NCBI RefSeq assembly: GCF_038007305.1
Contig: NZ_JBBOWV010000001.1
Location: 1,065,501-1,129,500, forward strand
Direction: 5' to 3'
Length of the DNA: 64,000 bases
DNA from: Solibacillus sp. FSL W7-1436
GTDB lineage: Bacteria; Bacillota; Bacilli; Bacillales_A; Planococcaceae
Shown: positions 53,618 to 63,255 of the stretch, one piece after another
Layout: the number at the start of each line of letters is the position of its first letter
How positions within the stretch are numbered: the first letter of the stretch is position 1
Position numbers and translations under genes: made by a program
The notes under the pieces: model-generated
Seen by the model: the letters and a program-made list of their open reading frames with translations, nothing else
What the model was told of the DNA's origin: nothing
The model's database searches: none

Positions 53618-54085
53618 CTATTTTGAAAGGCGGAAACCTTCCTCACGTAAATATGCGACAGCGTCTTCACGCGTACCGAATGTTTCCTCTAAATTTCCTT
53701 GATGATAAATATTCCAAGAACGATCGTTAAACTCAAGCTCAAGCTTCGTCGTGCCTTCACGTGATATCCATGTCTCGACAATCGGTAAAATCTCTTCTTC
53801 TTCCTCAGATAAGTAGTTGATGGAATCGCGCACGATTTCACGCAACGCTTCCTCGCTGTAGTCGCGAATATTAACAAGCCCGTTATCGCCAGCTTCTTTT
53901 TCATATTTCAATAAGTCGCCCACGAAAACAAAGCCATTGCCGTTTGGATGCAGCTTTTCTACAACGATTGATTTTTCGTAAAGACTTCCTTCAAAGTGAT
54001 AATTCACTCGTTTTAATGAAATTTCCTTTTTAGTCAACTGAGGAAATGATTCGATAATTTCTTGTTTTTGTTCAAATGTTAGCAT
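53618..54085 (-). CDS. Conserved-looking soluble protein of unknown function
   Basis: 155 residues, strongly acidic, with no signal or membrane helix. The pattern NGFVFVGDLLKYEKEAGDNG, RDYSEEALREIVRDSINYL and WNIYHQGNLEETFGTREDAVAYLREEG suggests a small alpha/beta domain. Not recognised. It leads a two-gene unit with the single-pass membrane protein, so the two may act together, an inference. Confidence 0.65.
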   Translation of the reverse strand: MLTFEQKQEIIESFPQLTKKEISLKRVNYHFEGSLYEKSIVVEKLHPNGNGFVFVGDLLKYEKEAGDNGLVNIRDYSEEALREIVRDSINYLSEEEEEILPIVETWISREGTTKLELEFNDRSWNIYHQGNLEETFGTREDAVAYLREEGFRLSK

Positions 54086-54145
54086 TGTATGCTCCTTTTA
54101 AATGTCTTTTCAATTAATAAGTATACCGTTTCCGGCGAAAATTAA

Positions 54146-54180
54146 AAAGCGAAGCATATGCTTATCACATATGTCCCGCT
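54146..54180 (-). terminator. Terminator hairpin after the AI-2E gene
   Basis: GCG outer pairs and CATATG/ACATATG inner pairs form an interrupted stem; a short A-run lies at 54144-54149 on the plus strand. Weak. Confidence 0.5.
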
Positions 54181-54187
54181 AAATTTA

Positions 54188-55276
54188 TTACACATTCTTT
54201 GTGGCTGCTTCTTTAATCTGTTTGCGTTCTTCATAAATATTTTGAACGATTACTTTAAGGACACAGTACGTAGGAATGGCGATTAAAATTCCGATAAAAC
54301 CGGCAATATTCCCTGCTGCCAATACGATTGAAATTACCGTCAACGGATGGATATCCAAAGAACGTCCCATAACATTCGGTGTAATCAGGTTACTTTCTAC
54401 TTGTTGTGCGATAAGCGTTACAACACCGACCCAAATAATGTCAAATGGGTTATTAAGAAGTGCTACAATCACTGCCGGTACGAGGGAAAGCCATGGTCCG
54501 ATAAATGGAATCATATTCATGAAAAATGCAAAAAGAGCAAGTAACAATGAATAATCCAAACCAATGATCAAATAACCGATGTACATCATAATCGCGAGTA
54601 AAAAGCTGACCAGTACCTGTCCCTGTACATAGCTTCTTAATACGTTATCGATATCTTCCAATGTTTTCTTCACCCATGTGCGGCGTTCCCCGGAAAATAT
54701 ACCGTAAATTTGAGGAGCGAATTTTTCATGGTCTTTCAACATAAAAATAAAGAAAAATGGCGCCAGTACCAATGTTAATGTTACCGTTACCGCTCCACTC
54801 AAAAATGAAACTAGATATTTACTACTAGCGACAGCAATATCTTGAATAGAAGTGGTTACTGATGCTATAAACTCTTCTATTTGCGGTGGCAGCATCGGGA
54901 TATTTTCCCTATTATCTAAAATAAAATCAGCTGCTTCTTCAATATCCTTAGCGATCGTCGGTGCATTTTCAACAAGTCTGTTAACTTGGTTTGCAATCGG
55001 AGTACCAACTAGAATCAGAAAGCCTGCTAATAAACCAGCAATTATAAGGACAATCGTTATTAAACTTCCCCATCTCGGCATACCTCGCTTTTCCAATATA
55101 CGCTGCAATGGCTCCGAAATATAATAGAGCACCCCACCGAGTAATAACGGTACAAGAATTGTCGTAAAAATGATGATAATCGGATTAAAAATCGGATGAA
55201 TTTCAATAAAATATTTGATGATTAATAATGTAAGTAAAATTCCTACGCCCACTTGGAACCACAGTTTTCTGGTCAT
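54188..55276 (-). CDS. AI-2E family transporter
   Basis: 362 residues with seven or eight helices of the AI-2E/PerM family (formerly DUF20). Features are VPLLLGGVLYYISEPLQRILEKRG, VQGQVLVSFLLAIMMYIGYL and GPWLSLVPAVIVALLNNP, with the Gly/Pro-rich region before the last helices. Functions across the family range from autoinducer export to Na+/H+ exchange; none can be assigned. ATG 55276 after GAGAGTGAG. Confidence 0.88.
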   Translation of the reverse strand: MTRKLWFQVGVGILLTLLIIKYFIEIHPIFNPIIIIFTTILVPLLLGGVLYYISEPLQRILEKRGMPRWGSLITIVLIIAGLLAGFLILVGTPIANQVNRLVENAPTIAKDIEEAADFILDNRENIPMLPPQIEEFIASVTTSIQDIAVASSKYLVSFLSGAVTVTLTLVLAPFFFIFMLKDHEKFAPQIYGIFSGERRTWVKKTLEDIDNVLRSYVQGQVLVSFLLAIMMYIGYLIIGLDYSLLLALFAFFMNMIPFIGPWLSLVPAVIVALLNNPFDIIWVGVVTLIAQQVESNLITPNVMGRSLDIHPLTVISIVLAAGNIAGFIGILIAIPTYCVLKVIVQNIYEERKQIKEAATKNV

Positions 55277-55423
55277 CGGCTCACTCTCTTTCTCAAACTT
55301 TCTTTTCCTTTTAATTTTCACTATACTATGTACGTTTTAGCATGCCACAAAGCTTCATAAAATACAAAAAATAAAAAAGGATTGTTTCGCAAAATAATAT
55401 TTGCGAAACGCACCTCATAAATT

Positions 55424-57121
55424 TTATAGCTTTTTGTCGTCAATTGAATTTAAATAGTCTTCGATTGTCCCTACAACCGACTCCACACAGCCGTCGTCAA
55501 ATGGCGAGATTAAGCCCGCTTCCTCAACAAGTTTTGTGAAAGCAAATGAACCGCCAAGACTGCATAGGTGCAGATAGTCTTTCCAAGCGCCTTCAAAATC
55601 TTCTCGTGAACGCTTCCAGAACTGGAATGCACAAATTTGCGCTAATGTGTAGTCGATATAATAGAATGGAGATGAATAAATATGGCCTTGGCGCTGCCAA
55701 ATAGCTCCTGATTCTAAATAGTCATGACCATCATAGTCTCGATGCGGTAAATACTTCGATTCGATTTCCTTCCATGCAGCATTGCGCTCAGCTGGTGTCA
55801 TTTGCGGGTTTTCATACACGACATGCTGGAACTCATCGACCGCTACACCGTATGGCAAGAATAGTAGCCCGCTGCTTAAGTGCGAGAATTTATACTTATC
55901 AGTCTGGTGCTTGAAGAATAGCTCCATCCAAGGCCACGTGAAGAATTCCATACTCATAGAATGGATTTCTGCTGACTCATATGTCGGCCATAAGTATTCC
56001 GGAATCCCAATATTTCGGCTTGAATACACTTGGAATGCATGTCCTGCCTCATGTGTCAGTACATCGATATCACCAGATGTGCCATTAAAGTTCGAGAAGA
56101 TGAACGGTGATTCGTAGTCTTCGATAAACGTACAGTATCCGCCGCTTTCCTTACCTTTTTTCGCAACCAGATCCATCAGGTCATGTTCGATCATATAGTT
56201 GAAGAACTCACCTGTTTCTTCTGATAGTTCTTCGTACATTTTTTTACCGTTATTAATAATCCATTCCGGGTCACCTTGAGGAACGGCATTTCCTGTTAGG
56301 AATGTTAAGCCTTCATCATAGAATTTGAAGTCTTCCACACCGATGCGTTCTGCTTGGCGCTCGTACAGTTTTGTTGCAAGCGGCACGATGTTTTCACGTA
56401 CTTGCTCACGGAATTTTGCGACCATCTCTGCATTGTAGTCAACACGGTTCATATTGACATAGGCAAGTTCCACATAGTTTTTAAATCCTAATTTTGCCGC
56501 GATTTCATGACGAAGCTTTACTAACTCATCATAAATCTGATCGAATTTTTCTTTATTCGAAGCATAGAAATCTGCACTCGCTTCACGTGCCGCTTTACGA
56601 ACTTCACGCTCAGTCGATTCAGCATATGGTCCAAGCTGTGCCAATGTCAATGTTTTGCCGTCAAATTCAATCTGAGCCGAAGCAACGAGCTTGCTGTATT
56701 CAGATGTTAATCTGTTTTCTTTTTGCATAAGCTCGATTACTGCAGGAGAGAAACCTTTCAATAAATTTTCGGCTAATGCAAATAGCTGCGTGCCCCATTT
56801 TTCTTCCAGTTGTGCACGGAAAGGCGATTTCACCAGTTCTGTATAGTAATTAAAAACAAGCTCATCTGCCATTGGGCTTACTTCATCAAAATAGTCACGC
56901 TCTTTTTGGTAGTAATCGTCATTTGTATCAATTGATGCACGTACATAGACAAGATTGGCCATTGTAGAAAATGTATTGCGGATCGCATTTAATTTTTCGA
57001 TCACTTCGCTTTGTTCATCTACAGTAGTTGCAGCTTTAAATTCTTCCAATAATGCAGCTGTCTGTTCTTTCATTTGTTCTAAATCCGGACGTTTATAGTC
57101 AAAGTCTTTAAATGTTACCAA
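55424..57121 (-). CDS. M3 family oligoendopeptidase
   Basis: 565 residues, cytoplasmic zinc metallopeptidase of family M3 (PepF-like). The zinc motif HEAGHAFQ (HExxH) is followed by the third ligand glutamate in YESAEIHSMSMEFF (residue about 385). Such enzymes degrade oligopeptides. The start is TTG 57121 after AGGTGA at 6 bases. Monocistronic. Confidence 0.92.
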   Translation of the reverse strand: MVTFKDFDYKRPDLEQMKEQTAALLEEFKAATTVDEQSEVIEKLNAIRNTFSTMANLVYVRASIDTNDDYYQKERDYFDEVSPMADELVFNYYTELVKSPFRAQLEEKWGTQLFALAENLLKGFSPAVIELMQKENRLTSEYSKLVASAQIEFDGKTLTLAQLGPYAESTEREVRKAAREASADFYASNKEKFDQIYDELVKLRHEIAAKLGFKNYVELAYVNMNRVDYNAEMVAKFREQVRENIVPLATKLYERQAERIGVEDFKFYDEGLTFLTGNAVPQGDPEWIINNGKKMYEELSEETGEFFNYMIEHDLMDLVAKKGKESGGYCTFIEDYESPFIFSNFNGTSGDIDVLTHEAGHAFQVYSSRNIGIPEYLWPTYESAEIHSMSMEFFTWPWMELFFKHQTDKYKFSHLSSGLLFLPYGVAVDEFQHVVYENPQMTPAERNAAWKEIESKYLPHRDYDGHDYLESGAIWQRQGHIYSSPFYYIDYTLAQICAFQFWKRSREDFEGAWKDYLHLCSLGGSFAFTKLVEEAGLISPFDDGCVESVVGTIEDYLNSIDDKKL

Positions 57122-57250
57122 ACTCGTTCACCTCATCTGTTCAATTCATTCGGAATTCGAAATTCCCTCTATTTTATTATTTATGATTATGGCAAAAATT
57201 GCAATTATTTTCAGAATATTTATCCAGCATTATTTTAGGCTATAAGTCAT

Positions 57251-57289
57251 AAAAAAATAAGCAGCCGAGAAAAGGTCTCTGCTGCTTAT
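57251..57289 (-). terminator. Intrinsic terminator after the chemotaxis receptor gene
   Basis: ATAAGCAGCCGAGA and TCTCTGCTGCTTAT pair with one mismatch; plus-strand A-run at 57251-57257. Confidence 0.85.
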
Positions 57290-57297
57290 ATCGGTCT

Positions 57298-59046
57298 TTA
57301 TATTTTGAATTTATCCATTTCCAATACAACTTGCCGAGAATGGCTATCCAACTCTTCAACCGCTTTTGTTAAATCATCGACTACGAGTGTTTGTTCATCT
57401 GAAGCAAGGGCCAAATGTTTTGCATAGTCGGAAGTATCATTCACTAGACGGCTCATTTCCTCAGTCGAAGCTAAAATTTGTTCTGCACCTGCCGACATTT
57501 GTTCAACAACTGCTGAATCGTCCTGAATGCGATTGTTGACATTCAATACAGAATTTAAAATCTGTTCTAAGCGCTGACCGATTTCACCTACTGCCACCGT
57601 TCCTTCTTTAACATCCGTTGTCGTCATATCAATCTCAACTAGTAAACGGTCCGTAATATGCGAGAATTTTTGCAGGTGACCGGAAATTTCCTCCGCTGAT
57701 GTACGGGACATTTCTGCCAGTTTCTTCACTTCATCCGCCACAACCGCAAATCCTTTTCCGGCTTCTCCGGCACGTGCTGCTTCAATTGCTGCATTCAGCG
57801 CCAGTAAATTCGTCTGATCCGAAATATTCGTAATGACTGTCACCATTTCTTTGATCGAGTGGAAGTTTTCTCCCATTTCTTTAACAAGCACAGCTGTATT
57901 TTCAACCGATTTTTCTACCCCCTGAATCTGCCCGACTACATTACCGGAACTTTGTGCGCCATCTTCAACAAGGTTTGTCATATCAGAAGAAATTTCGGCA
58001 ATCTCATTGAATGTATCAGCCAGTTTCTGAATGCCGATTGCCATTTCATTCATTGCGGCATTTACTTCATTGTTGCTTACTTGCTGTAATGAACCGCTGT
58101 GTGAAATTGTGGTAATATTTTCTACCATTTTTCCGTTTGATGTGTTCACACGTTCTGTAGATTTTTCGATTAGATCGACAACTTGTCCAAGTCCATCTGT
58201 CCGTTCCTTCAATACTTGGAATGTGGCAGATAACTCGACAAGCGAGCTTTGGAAATTTTTTGCGAACGCTGTGATTTCATTGTTCGTTTTAAAATTCAGC
58301 TTATCTAACATCGCCTGTGATTCAACAATATCACCTGAAGCCAGATTTTCTGCTGCTTTATTCAATGTTTGTAATGGAGATAATGCCCGACGGATATAAG
58401 AATAGATTCCGAATAAGGCTGCTATAAAAATAATGATGAAAATGAGCGCAATAATTGGGACAATTTCTTTTGCTACATTCTCTGTTAAAGCAGAAATATA
58501 CGATGCGTCGATATCAACACCTAAATAGGCTATCGTTTCTCCTGCATCATTTTTAACCGGAACAATACCGGTAATATATTCACCAAAATCACTGCTTAAA
58601 AGATCGGATGCGAACCGGCCGTCTTCGTTAACACGCTCAATATGCTCATACTTTGTAGAGCCTGATGGGTCACCCAGCATTCCGGCGTTTTCGGTATCAT
58701 CTGCCGGCATACCATCAACTAATAAGGTAACTTCCCCATTCTCCTCTGGAACAAAATAGGTATAGGCATACAAGACACCATTGTATTCGCGTAATTCATT
58801 TAACTGTTCACGTAATTCCCAATATGTTGCATTTGCTTCCGGCTCTTCAATAAGTTGTTCATACTTTTCTACATCTATATAATTTACGATATTACTAGCT
58901 ACTTCTATCGTACGTTCTTTCACCGATGACTGAACTGAACGAGCGGAATTAAACTGAAGCATAATAATCGTTAATAGTAAAATAACGGCGAAAATAATGC
59001 CGATCATCAATATGATTCTACTACCTAATTTGTCCATTCTTTTCAT
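57298..59046 (-). CDS. Methyl-accepting chemotaxis protein with Cache-type sensor
   Basis: 582 residues. TM1 is at about 9-31, an extracellular sensor of about 150 residues with a Cache-like pattern ([32 protein letters not shown]), TM2 at about 195-215, HAMP at about 216-268 and a signalling domain with the hairpin tip [32 protein letters not shown]. It controls motility towards or away from a ligand that cannot be told. No other chemotaxis gene is near. Confidence 0.93.
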   Translation of the reverse strand: MKRMDKLGSRIILMIGIIFAVILLLTIIMLQFNSARSVQSSVKERTIEVASNIVNYIDVEKYEQLIEEPEANATYWELREQLNELREYNGVLYAYTYFVPEENGEVTLLVDGMPADDTENAGMLGDPSGSTKYEHIERVNEDGRFASDLLSSDFGEYITGIVPVKNDAGETIAYLGVDIDASYISALTENVAKEIVPIIALIFIIIFIAALFGIYSYIRRALSPLQTLNKAAENLASGDIVESQAMLDKLNFKTNNEITAFAKNFQSSLVELSATFQVLKERTDGLGQVVDLIEKSTERVNTSNGKMVENITTISHSGSLQQVSNNEVNAAMNEMAIGIQKLADTFNEIAEISSDMTNLVEDGAQSSGNVVGQIQGVEKSVENTAVLVKEMGENFHSIKEMVTVITNISDQTNLLALNAAIEAARAGEAGKGFAVVADEVKKLAEMSRTSAEEISGHLQKFSHITDRLLVEIDMTTTDVKEGTVAVGEIGQRLEQILNSVLNVNNRIQDDSAVVEQMSAGAEQILASTEEMSRLVNDTSDYAKHLALASDEQTLVVDDLTKAVEELDSHSRQVVLEMDKFKI

Positions 59047-59208
59047 AACCTGTTTTATCTCCTAGTATAATATTTGATTGTTAAATTTATTTTGAATTAT
59101 AGGTTATTTAAATGCAACTTCTTTCGGTAAATCCTATATACTATTAACGAATAATAAGTCAATAGCACTATCCATTTCCCGTTAGTTTCCAACGGGAATT
59201 TCAGACAC

Positions 59209-59238
59209 AAAAAAAGCTCAAAGAATCATCTTTGAGCT
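59209..59238 (-). terminator. Intrinsic terminator after the yebC gene
   Basis: AGCTCAAAGA (59215-59224) and TCTTTGAGCT (59229-59238) are perfect arms; A-run at 59209-59214 on the plus strand. Confidence 0.9.
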
Positions 59239-59244
59239 CCATTT

Positions 59245-59964
59245 TTATTCGCCTAAATCAGCATTGTGGTACACGCGTTGCACGTCTTCCAAATCTTCCA
59301 ATGCATCAATCATTTTTTCGAATTTCACTAAATCCTCACCAGTTAAAGCAACATCTGTCATTGGCAGCATCGTTAATTCTGCTACAGTAAATTCTTCGAT
59401 GCCTGCTTCTTTAAACGCCTCTTGAGTTGCATGGAATTGTTCCGGCTCAACATAAACGATAATTGTGCCTTCTTCATCCATAATGTCACGCATATCCAGA
59501 TCTGCTTCCATTAAAATTTCAAGAATTTCATCTTCTGATTTACCTTCAATTCCGAATACAGCAGTATTTTGGAACATATGCGCCGCTGAACCGGATACGC
59601 CCATGTTACCGCCATTTTTGCCGAATGCTGCACGTACTTCAGAAGCTGTACGGTTAACGTTGTTTGTTAATGCATCAACGATCACCATTGTACCTGCCAC
59701 ACCGAAACCTTCATAGCGTAACTCATCGAATTGCTCATCGCCGCCGCCTTTTGCTTTGTCGATTGCCTTTTCAATAATATGTTTTGGTACAGAGTAAGTT
59801 TTCGCACGTTCTAAAACTGTTTTCAGTGCACGGTTAGATTCCGGGTTTGGTTCACCTGATTTTGCTGCTACGTAAATTTCACGACCGAATTTAGCGTAAA
59901 TACGACTATTTGCTGCGTCTTTCCCAGCCTTTTTATCTTTAATGTTATTCCACTTACGACCCAT
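59245..59964 (-). CDS. YebC/PmpR family protein
   Basis: 239 residues starting [22 protein letters not shown], the invariant family N-terminus, with [19 protein letters not shown] and [15 protein letters not shown]. YebC proteins were long annotated as transcription regulators. Recent work on related proteins links them to translation of proline-rich sequences; which applies here is not shown. The start ATG 59964 follows GAGAGTG. Confidence 0.93.
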   Translation of the reverse strand: MGRKWNNIKDKKAGKDAANSRIYAKFGREIYVAAKSGEPNPESNRALKTVLERAKTYSVPKHIIEKAIDKAKGGGDEQFDELRYEGFGVAGTMVIVDALTNNVNRTASEVRAAFGKNGGNMGVSGSAAHMFQNTAVFGIEGKSEDEILEILMEADLDMRDIMDEEGTIIVYVEPEQFHATQEAFKEAGIEEFTVAELTMLPMTDVALTGEDLVKFEKMIDALEDLEDVQRVYHNADLGE

Positions 59965-60082
59965 TTTGTTCACTCTCTTTCATACTCTATTAGTAACGTT
60001 ATTTAAAAACGAAAAAATATATTTAACTTATTTATTATACATAAACTTGAAATAATTTTAAATTACTCTGCATAAAAAAATG

Positions 60083-60116
60083 TAAAAACCTATAGCATTT
60101 TTTCTATGCTATAGGT
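60083..60116 (-). terminator. Intrinsic terminator after the ypfJ-like gene
   Basis: ACCTATAGCAT (60088-60098) and ATGCTATAGGT (60106-60116) are perfect arms, with an A-run just upstream on the plus strand. Confidence 0.85.
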
Positions 60117-60121
60117 CATAT

Positions 60122-60985
60122 TTATAATTGGGAAGCCTCTAAGCTAAAAGTATCGCCGCCTTGAAGTGTTCCGGCATTATAACCTTTTTTGAACCAGCGC
60201 ATCCGTTGCTCGCTTGTACCATGTGTAAAGCTTTCCGGAACGACATAGCCTTGCGCTTCCATCTGCAATGTATCGTCGCCAATGGCATTTGCTGCCGTTA
60301 ATGCCTCTTCAAAATCGCCTTCTTCCAAATAGCCCTTGTCCTGGACATGGTGTGCCCATACACCTGAGTAATAGTCCGCCTGAAGTTCCAGACGTTTCAC
60401 AGCTTCATTGTATTCTGCTTGTGATACTTTTCCGTTTAGCGCATGCACTTGTTCCGACGTGCCCAATAATGTTTGGACATGGTGGCCAACTTCATGTGCG
60501 ACTACATAAGCCATCGCAAAATCACCCGGTGCATCAAAACGGTTTTTCAACTCTTTATAGAAACTTAAGTCAATATAAAGCTTATAATCTGCCGGACAGT
60601 AAAACGGCCCAACCGCAGCACTTTGCATCCCGCATCCAGAGCTTACGCTATCCGTAAATAATACGAGCGTCGGATTTTCGTAAGTCCGCCCATTATCAGC
60701 AAACAATTGCTGCCATATATCTTCCGTATCAGCAAGTACTACAGAAACGAATTCGGCAAGTTCCTCTTCTTCAGCAGTCGGTTCATAGTTTTCGGAAGTC
60801 GCACCGTTTTGCGTAATGCTCTTTGAAACTTCGGAAACAACATCTCCTGCATCACCGCCATTGAGCAATGTAAAAATAATGGCGATAATTATCCCGACTC
60901 CACCTAAACCTCCACCGATTTTCCCGGCACTCATTCCCCGACGATCTTCAACATTACTGCTTTTTCGTCTTCCCTTCACATCCAT
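60122..60985 (-). CDS. Neutral zinc metallopeptidase, YpfJ-like
   Basis: 287 residues of the YpfJ/PF04228 family. One N-terminal membrane helix follows a basic start (MDVKGRRKSSNVEDRRG), and the HExxH zinc site is VAHEVGHHVQ with the later Glu/Asp-rich ELQADYYSGVW carrying the third ligand. GPFYCPADYKLYIDLSF is typical. The family has been found across Bacteria with no defined substrate. ATG 60985 follows GGAGGG. Confidence 0.9.
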   Translation of the reverse strand: MDVKGRRKSSNVEDRRGMSAGKIGGGLGGVGIIIAIIFTLLNGGDAGDVVSEVSKSITQNGATSENYEPTAEEEELAEFVSVVLADTEDIWQQLFADNGRTYENPTLVLFTDSVSSGCGMQSAAVGPFYCPADYKLYIDLSFYKELKNRFDAPGDFAMAYVVAHEVGHHVQTLLGTSEQVHALNGKVSQAEYNEAVKRLELQADYYSGVWAHHVQDKGYLEEGDFEEALTAANAIGDDTLQMEAQGYVVPESFTHGTSEQRMRWFKKGYNAGTLQGGDTFSLEASQL

Positions 60986-61134
60986 AGCTATTCCCTCCAT
61001 ATGAATCTTTGCATACTTTGCCATATAATTACCCTCTACAGTGCTTCTTATAACAGACAGTAATAAAATTTAATGTAACGTGCTGATCCTTTGCTTCGTC
61101 TAATTGATAATTAAAGAGAAAGGGGTGCTTTATC

Positions 61135-61884
61135 ATGATTGTGTCCGATAAACAGGTCTTTATATCAAAAGTAAGCGGGAAAAAACGGCAAAAGCCGCAA
61201 ACAAAAAGTTCCAAGCGTTTATACTATGCAGTATTTACAGTTCTTTTTGCACTGGCAGCACTTGCAATTTTCTTGAAGCCTTGGTCAACAAATGATTCCA
61301 ATCAAGCCTTTCTACCTTCAAACGAAGAAAATGATTCAAGTAATGGAGAAATCGGAGAAAAACCAGATTTGCCATTACGAAACTATTTTAAACAAGATGG
61401 GGATGTCGCTTACTTTTTAGGAACAGGCAATGAATATGCATCATTTAAAGAAACAACGACATGGCTTTTCGATAATTATGTTGAAGTACAAGAAGATAAT
61501 GGTGGTGCAGAAATACAAAAAGTTTATCGTATAAAACAAGATACGATAGAGCTCGTGTATGAAGAAATAATAGATATCGAAAGAAAATCATTTACTTTAG
61601 AACAGTTGAATCAATTAGAATCTCTCCAGATTATTTTACAAATGCCTCTAGCTAGTGGCGAAACATTTGAAAATAAAACAGTAACTTATCCCGTAAATTT
61701 TAAAACACCTTACAAAAACTATGATAATTTAATTCAAATTACCGAAGAGGTTGAGGGTGGGAAAAATCACTTTTATTATGACTATGGCGATGGGCTCATT
61801 GCGGAACAGTTTATTATGAATGATGGATATGAGGTAACTTCGGTGCTTGCTTCCATTAACGAGCCTCCAACTCAAACAAAGTAA
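61135..61884 (+). CDS. Membrane-anchored protein of unknown function
   Basis: 249 residues. A basic N-terminus (KVSGKKRQKPQTKSSKR) is followed by one helix (about 30-47) and an extracellular acidic linker (SNEENDSSNGEIGEKPD). The remaining 170 residues form a beta-rich domain (YFLGTGNEYASFKETTTWLF, YVEVQEDNGGAEIQKVYRI). It is divergent from the YpfJ-like gene. I do not recognise the family. The ATG follows AAAGGGG. Confidence 0.65.
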   Translation: MIVSDKQVFISKVSGKKRQKPQTKSSKRLYYAVFTVLFALAALAIFLKPWSTNDSNQAFLPSNEENDSSNGEIGEKPDLPLRNYFKQDGDVAYFLGTGNEYASFKETTTWLFDNYVEVQEDNGGAEIQKVYRIKQDTIELVYEEIIDIERKSFTLEQLNQLESLQIILQMPLASGETFENKTVTYPVNFKTPYKNYDNLIQITEEVEGGKNHFYYDYGDGLIAEQFIMNDGYEVTSVLASINEPPTQTK

Positions 61885-61898
61885 ACGGAGATTTTGCC

Positions 61899-62048
61899 AT
61901 GATCAAAGCTGGCATTTTTAGATCCACTCGCTTTCCGGAAAATCTGATTCTGTCTAATTTGATATGACATATGAACATTAAAATGAAGTGATTATTGAGA
62001 AACTGAAATCGGTGCAGGGAGATGAAAAAGCGGATTTGATAAACATAT
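61899..62048 (+). pseudogene. Possible gene remnant after the anchored protein gene
   Basis: An ATG at 61899, 8 bases after GGAG, opens a 22-residue frame ending at 61967. In another frame the DNA to about 62048 reads NEVIIEKLKSVQGDEKADLINI, which is typical of a protein C-terminus, with an in-frame stop just before it. The pattern looks like a small gene broken by frameshifts and a stop. Low confidence. Confidence 0.3.
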
Positions 62049-62063
62049 AATCAAATCCGCTTT
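62021..62063 (-). terminator. Intrinsic terminator after the tyrosine phosphatase gene
   Basis: AAAGCGGATTTGA (62027-62039) and TCAAATCCGCTTT (62051-62063) are perfect arms with an A-run before, so U-tract on the minus transcript. Confidence 0.85.
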
Positions 62064-62072
62064 CCCTAATTA

Positions 62073-62531
62073 TTATATATCCTGCAATATCCGCTCCAGC
62101 AATGCCTCGCAGCCTTCTAAACATAAATCGTACGTTTCCTGGAAATCTCCTGTATACCAAGGATCCGGAACATCTTTTTGATGTGACGTCAAATCAAGGA
62201 AACGGAACACTTTTGCATCTGCTTCTGCACGAAGCATTTCAACCGTATTTTTCACATTGCTTTCATCCATACAGACAATATAGTCAAAACTGTCTAAATC
62301 GGAAGTGCGCAACTGTCTTGCAAACATGCCTGTTGTCACAATTCCGTATTCCTGTAATTTCGCCATCGTCCCTTTATGCGGAGGTTCTCCAATATGGTAA
62401 TTGCTCGTGCCAGCTGAGTCGACTGCAATTTTATCCGTCAAACCGCGTTTAGCGATCAGATCACGCATGACAGCTTCTGCCATAGGAGAACGGCAAATAT
62501 TGCCCAAACATACGAATAGTACTTGCTTCAT
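62073..62531 (-). CDS. Low-molecular-weight protein tyrosine phosphatase, YfkJ-like
   Basis: 152 residues from ATG 62531 after AGGAG. The catalytic P-loop CLGNICRS (Cys8, Arg14) is at the N-terminus, and the general acid Asp is in PDPWYTGDF. YfkJ-like phosphatases act on phosphotyrosine or arginine-phosphate substrates in stress responses. It lies 55 bases after the plsC-like gene. Confidence 0.93.
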   Translation of the reverse strand: MKQVLFVCLGNICRSPMAEAVMRDLIAKRGLTDKIAVDSAGTSNYHIGEPPHKGTMAKLQEYGIVTTGMFARQLRTSDLDSFDYIVCMDESNVKNTVEMLRAEADAKVFRFLDLTSHQKDVPDPWYTGDFQETYDLCLEGCEALLERILQDI

Positions 62532-62586
62532 CTCTTTATCCACTCCTAATGAAAGAAGCCGCACGAAGGATTCCGCGCAGCTCCTG

Positions 62587-63189
62587 TTATTTTACTTCCG
62601 GATGCATTTCTTTTAAGTGTACTGTCAATCGGTTCAGTTCATCTTCCAAAAACTGAATGGATTGTTCACGACCTTCTTTTCCTGCGCCAACCGTAAATGG
62701 TTTCCCGTAAATCAAATAGCCTTTTTGGCGTTTGAATACACCTTTCACATCTTTCGGCCCGATATAAGCAGCCGGTAAAATTTCCGTCTTCGCCAATTGG
62801 GCAATCGTCACTGCGCCGGCTTTTAATTCCGAGTTTTCAGAGCTTCTCGTTCCACTCGGGAAGATTCCGACTACTTTTCCTTCTTTAATAAGCTGACGAG
62901 GGATTTTAATAACACTTGGTCCCGGATTGTCGCGATCCACCGGGAATGCATTCAACCTTTTAATTAGCCAGCCTAATCCTTTCACATCAAATAGTTGTTT
63001 CTTAGCCATAAAGTGTACTTCTTTTGGCAGCATCGAAATCCCCAGGTTCAAAATATCGATATAGCCATTATGTGTACAGGCAACAACAAAGCCGCCTTCT
63101 TTCGGTATATTTTCTTTCCCGTATACCTTTGCCTTTGACCCGTTAACCCCTAAAATTCCATATACAACTCTTGCAATAAATTTATACAC
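62587..63189 (-). CDS. plsC: 1-acyl-sn-glycerol-3-phosphate acyltransferase PlsC
   Basis: 200 residues, membrane-associated lysophosphatidate acyltransferase that makes phosphatidic acid. The catalytic HX4D (HNGYID) is at about residues 40-45 and the substrate motif FPSGTRSS later. The FPSG form, not FPEG, is the one found in the Bacillus group. It shares the neighbourhood with the phosphatase gene. Confidence 0.92.
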   Translation of the reverse strand: MYKFIARVVYGILGVNGSKAKVYGKENIPKEGGFVVACTHNGYIDILNLGISMLPKEVHFMAKKQLFDVKGLGWLIKRLNAFPVDRDNPGPSVIKIPRQLIKEGKVVGIFPSGTRSSENSELKAGAVTIAQLAKTEILPAAYIGPKDVKGVFKRQKGYLIYGKPFTVGAGKEGREQSIQFLEDELNRLTVHLKEMHPEVK

Positions 63190-63255
63190 GTTTCATTCCT
63201 ACCTTATCGTTAATCTCACTTCATTTTAATTGAAAGTCATGCCTTCGTTCAATGG

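Noticed and set aside
61029-61214. 61-residue minus-strand frame upstream of the YpfJ-like gene
   Set aside because: It overlaps the promoter region and the start of the plus-strand gene at 61135, and no ribosome binding site supports it.
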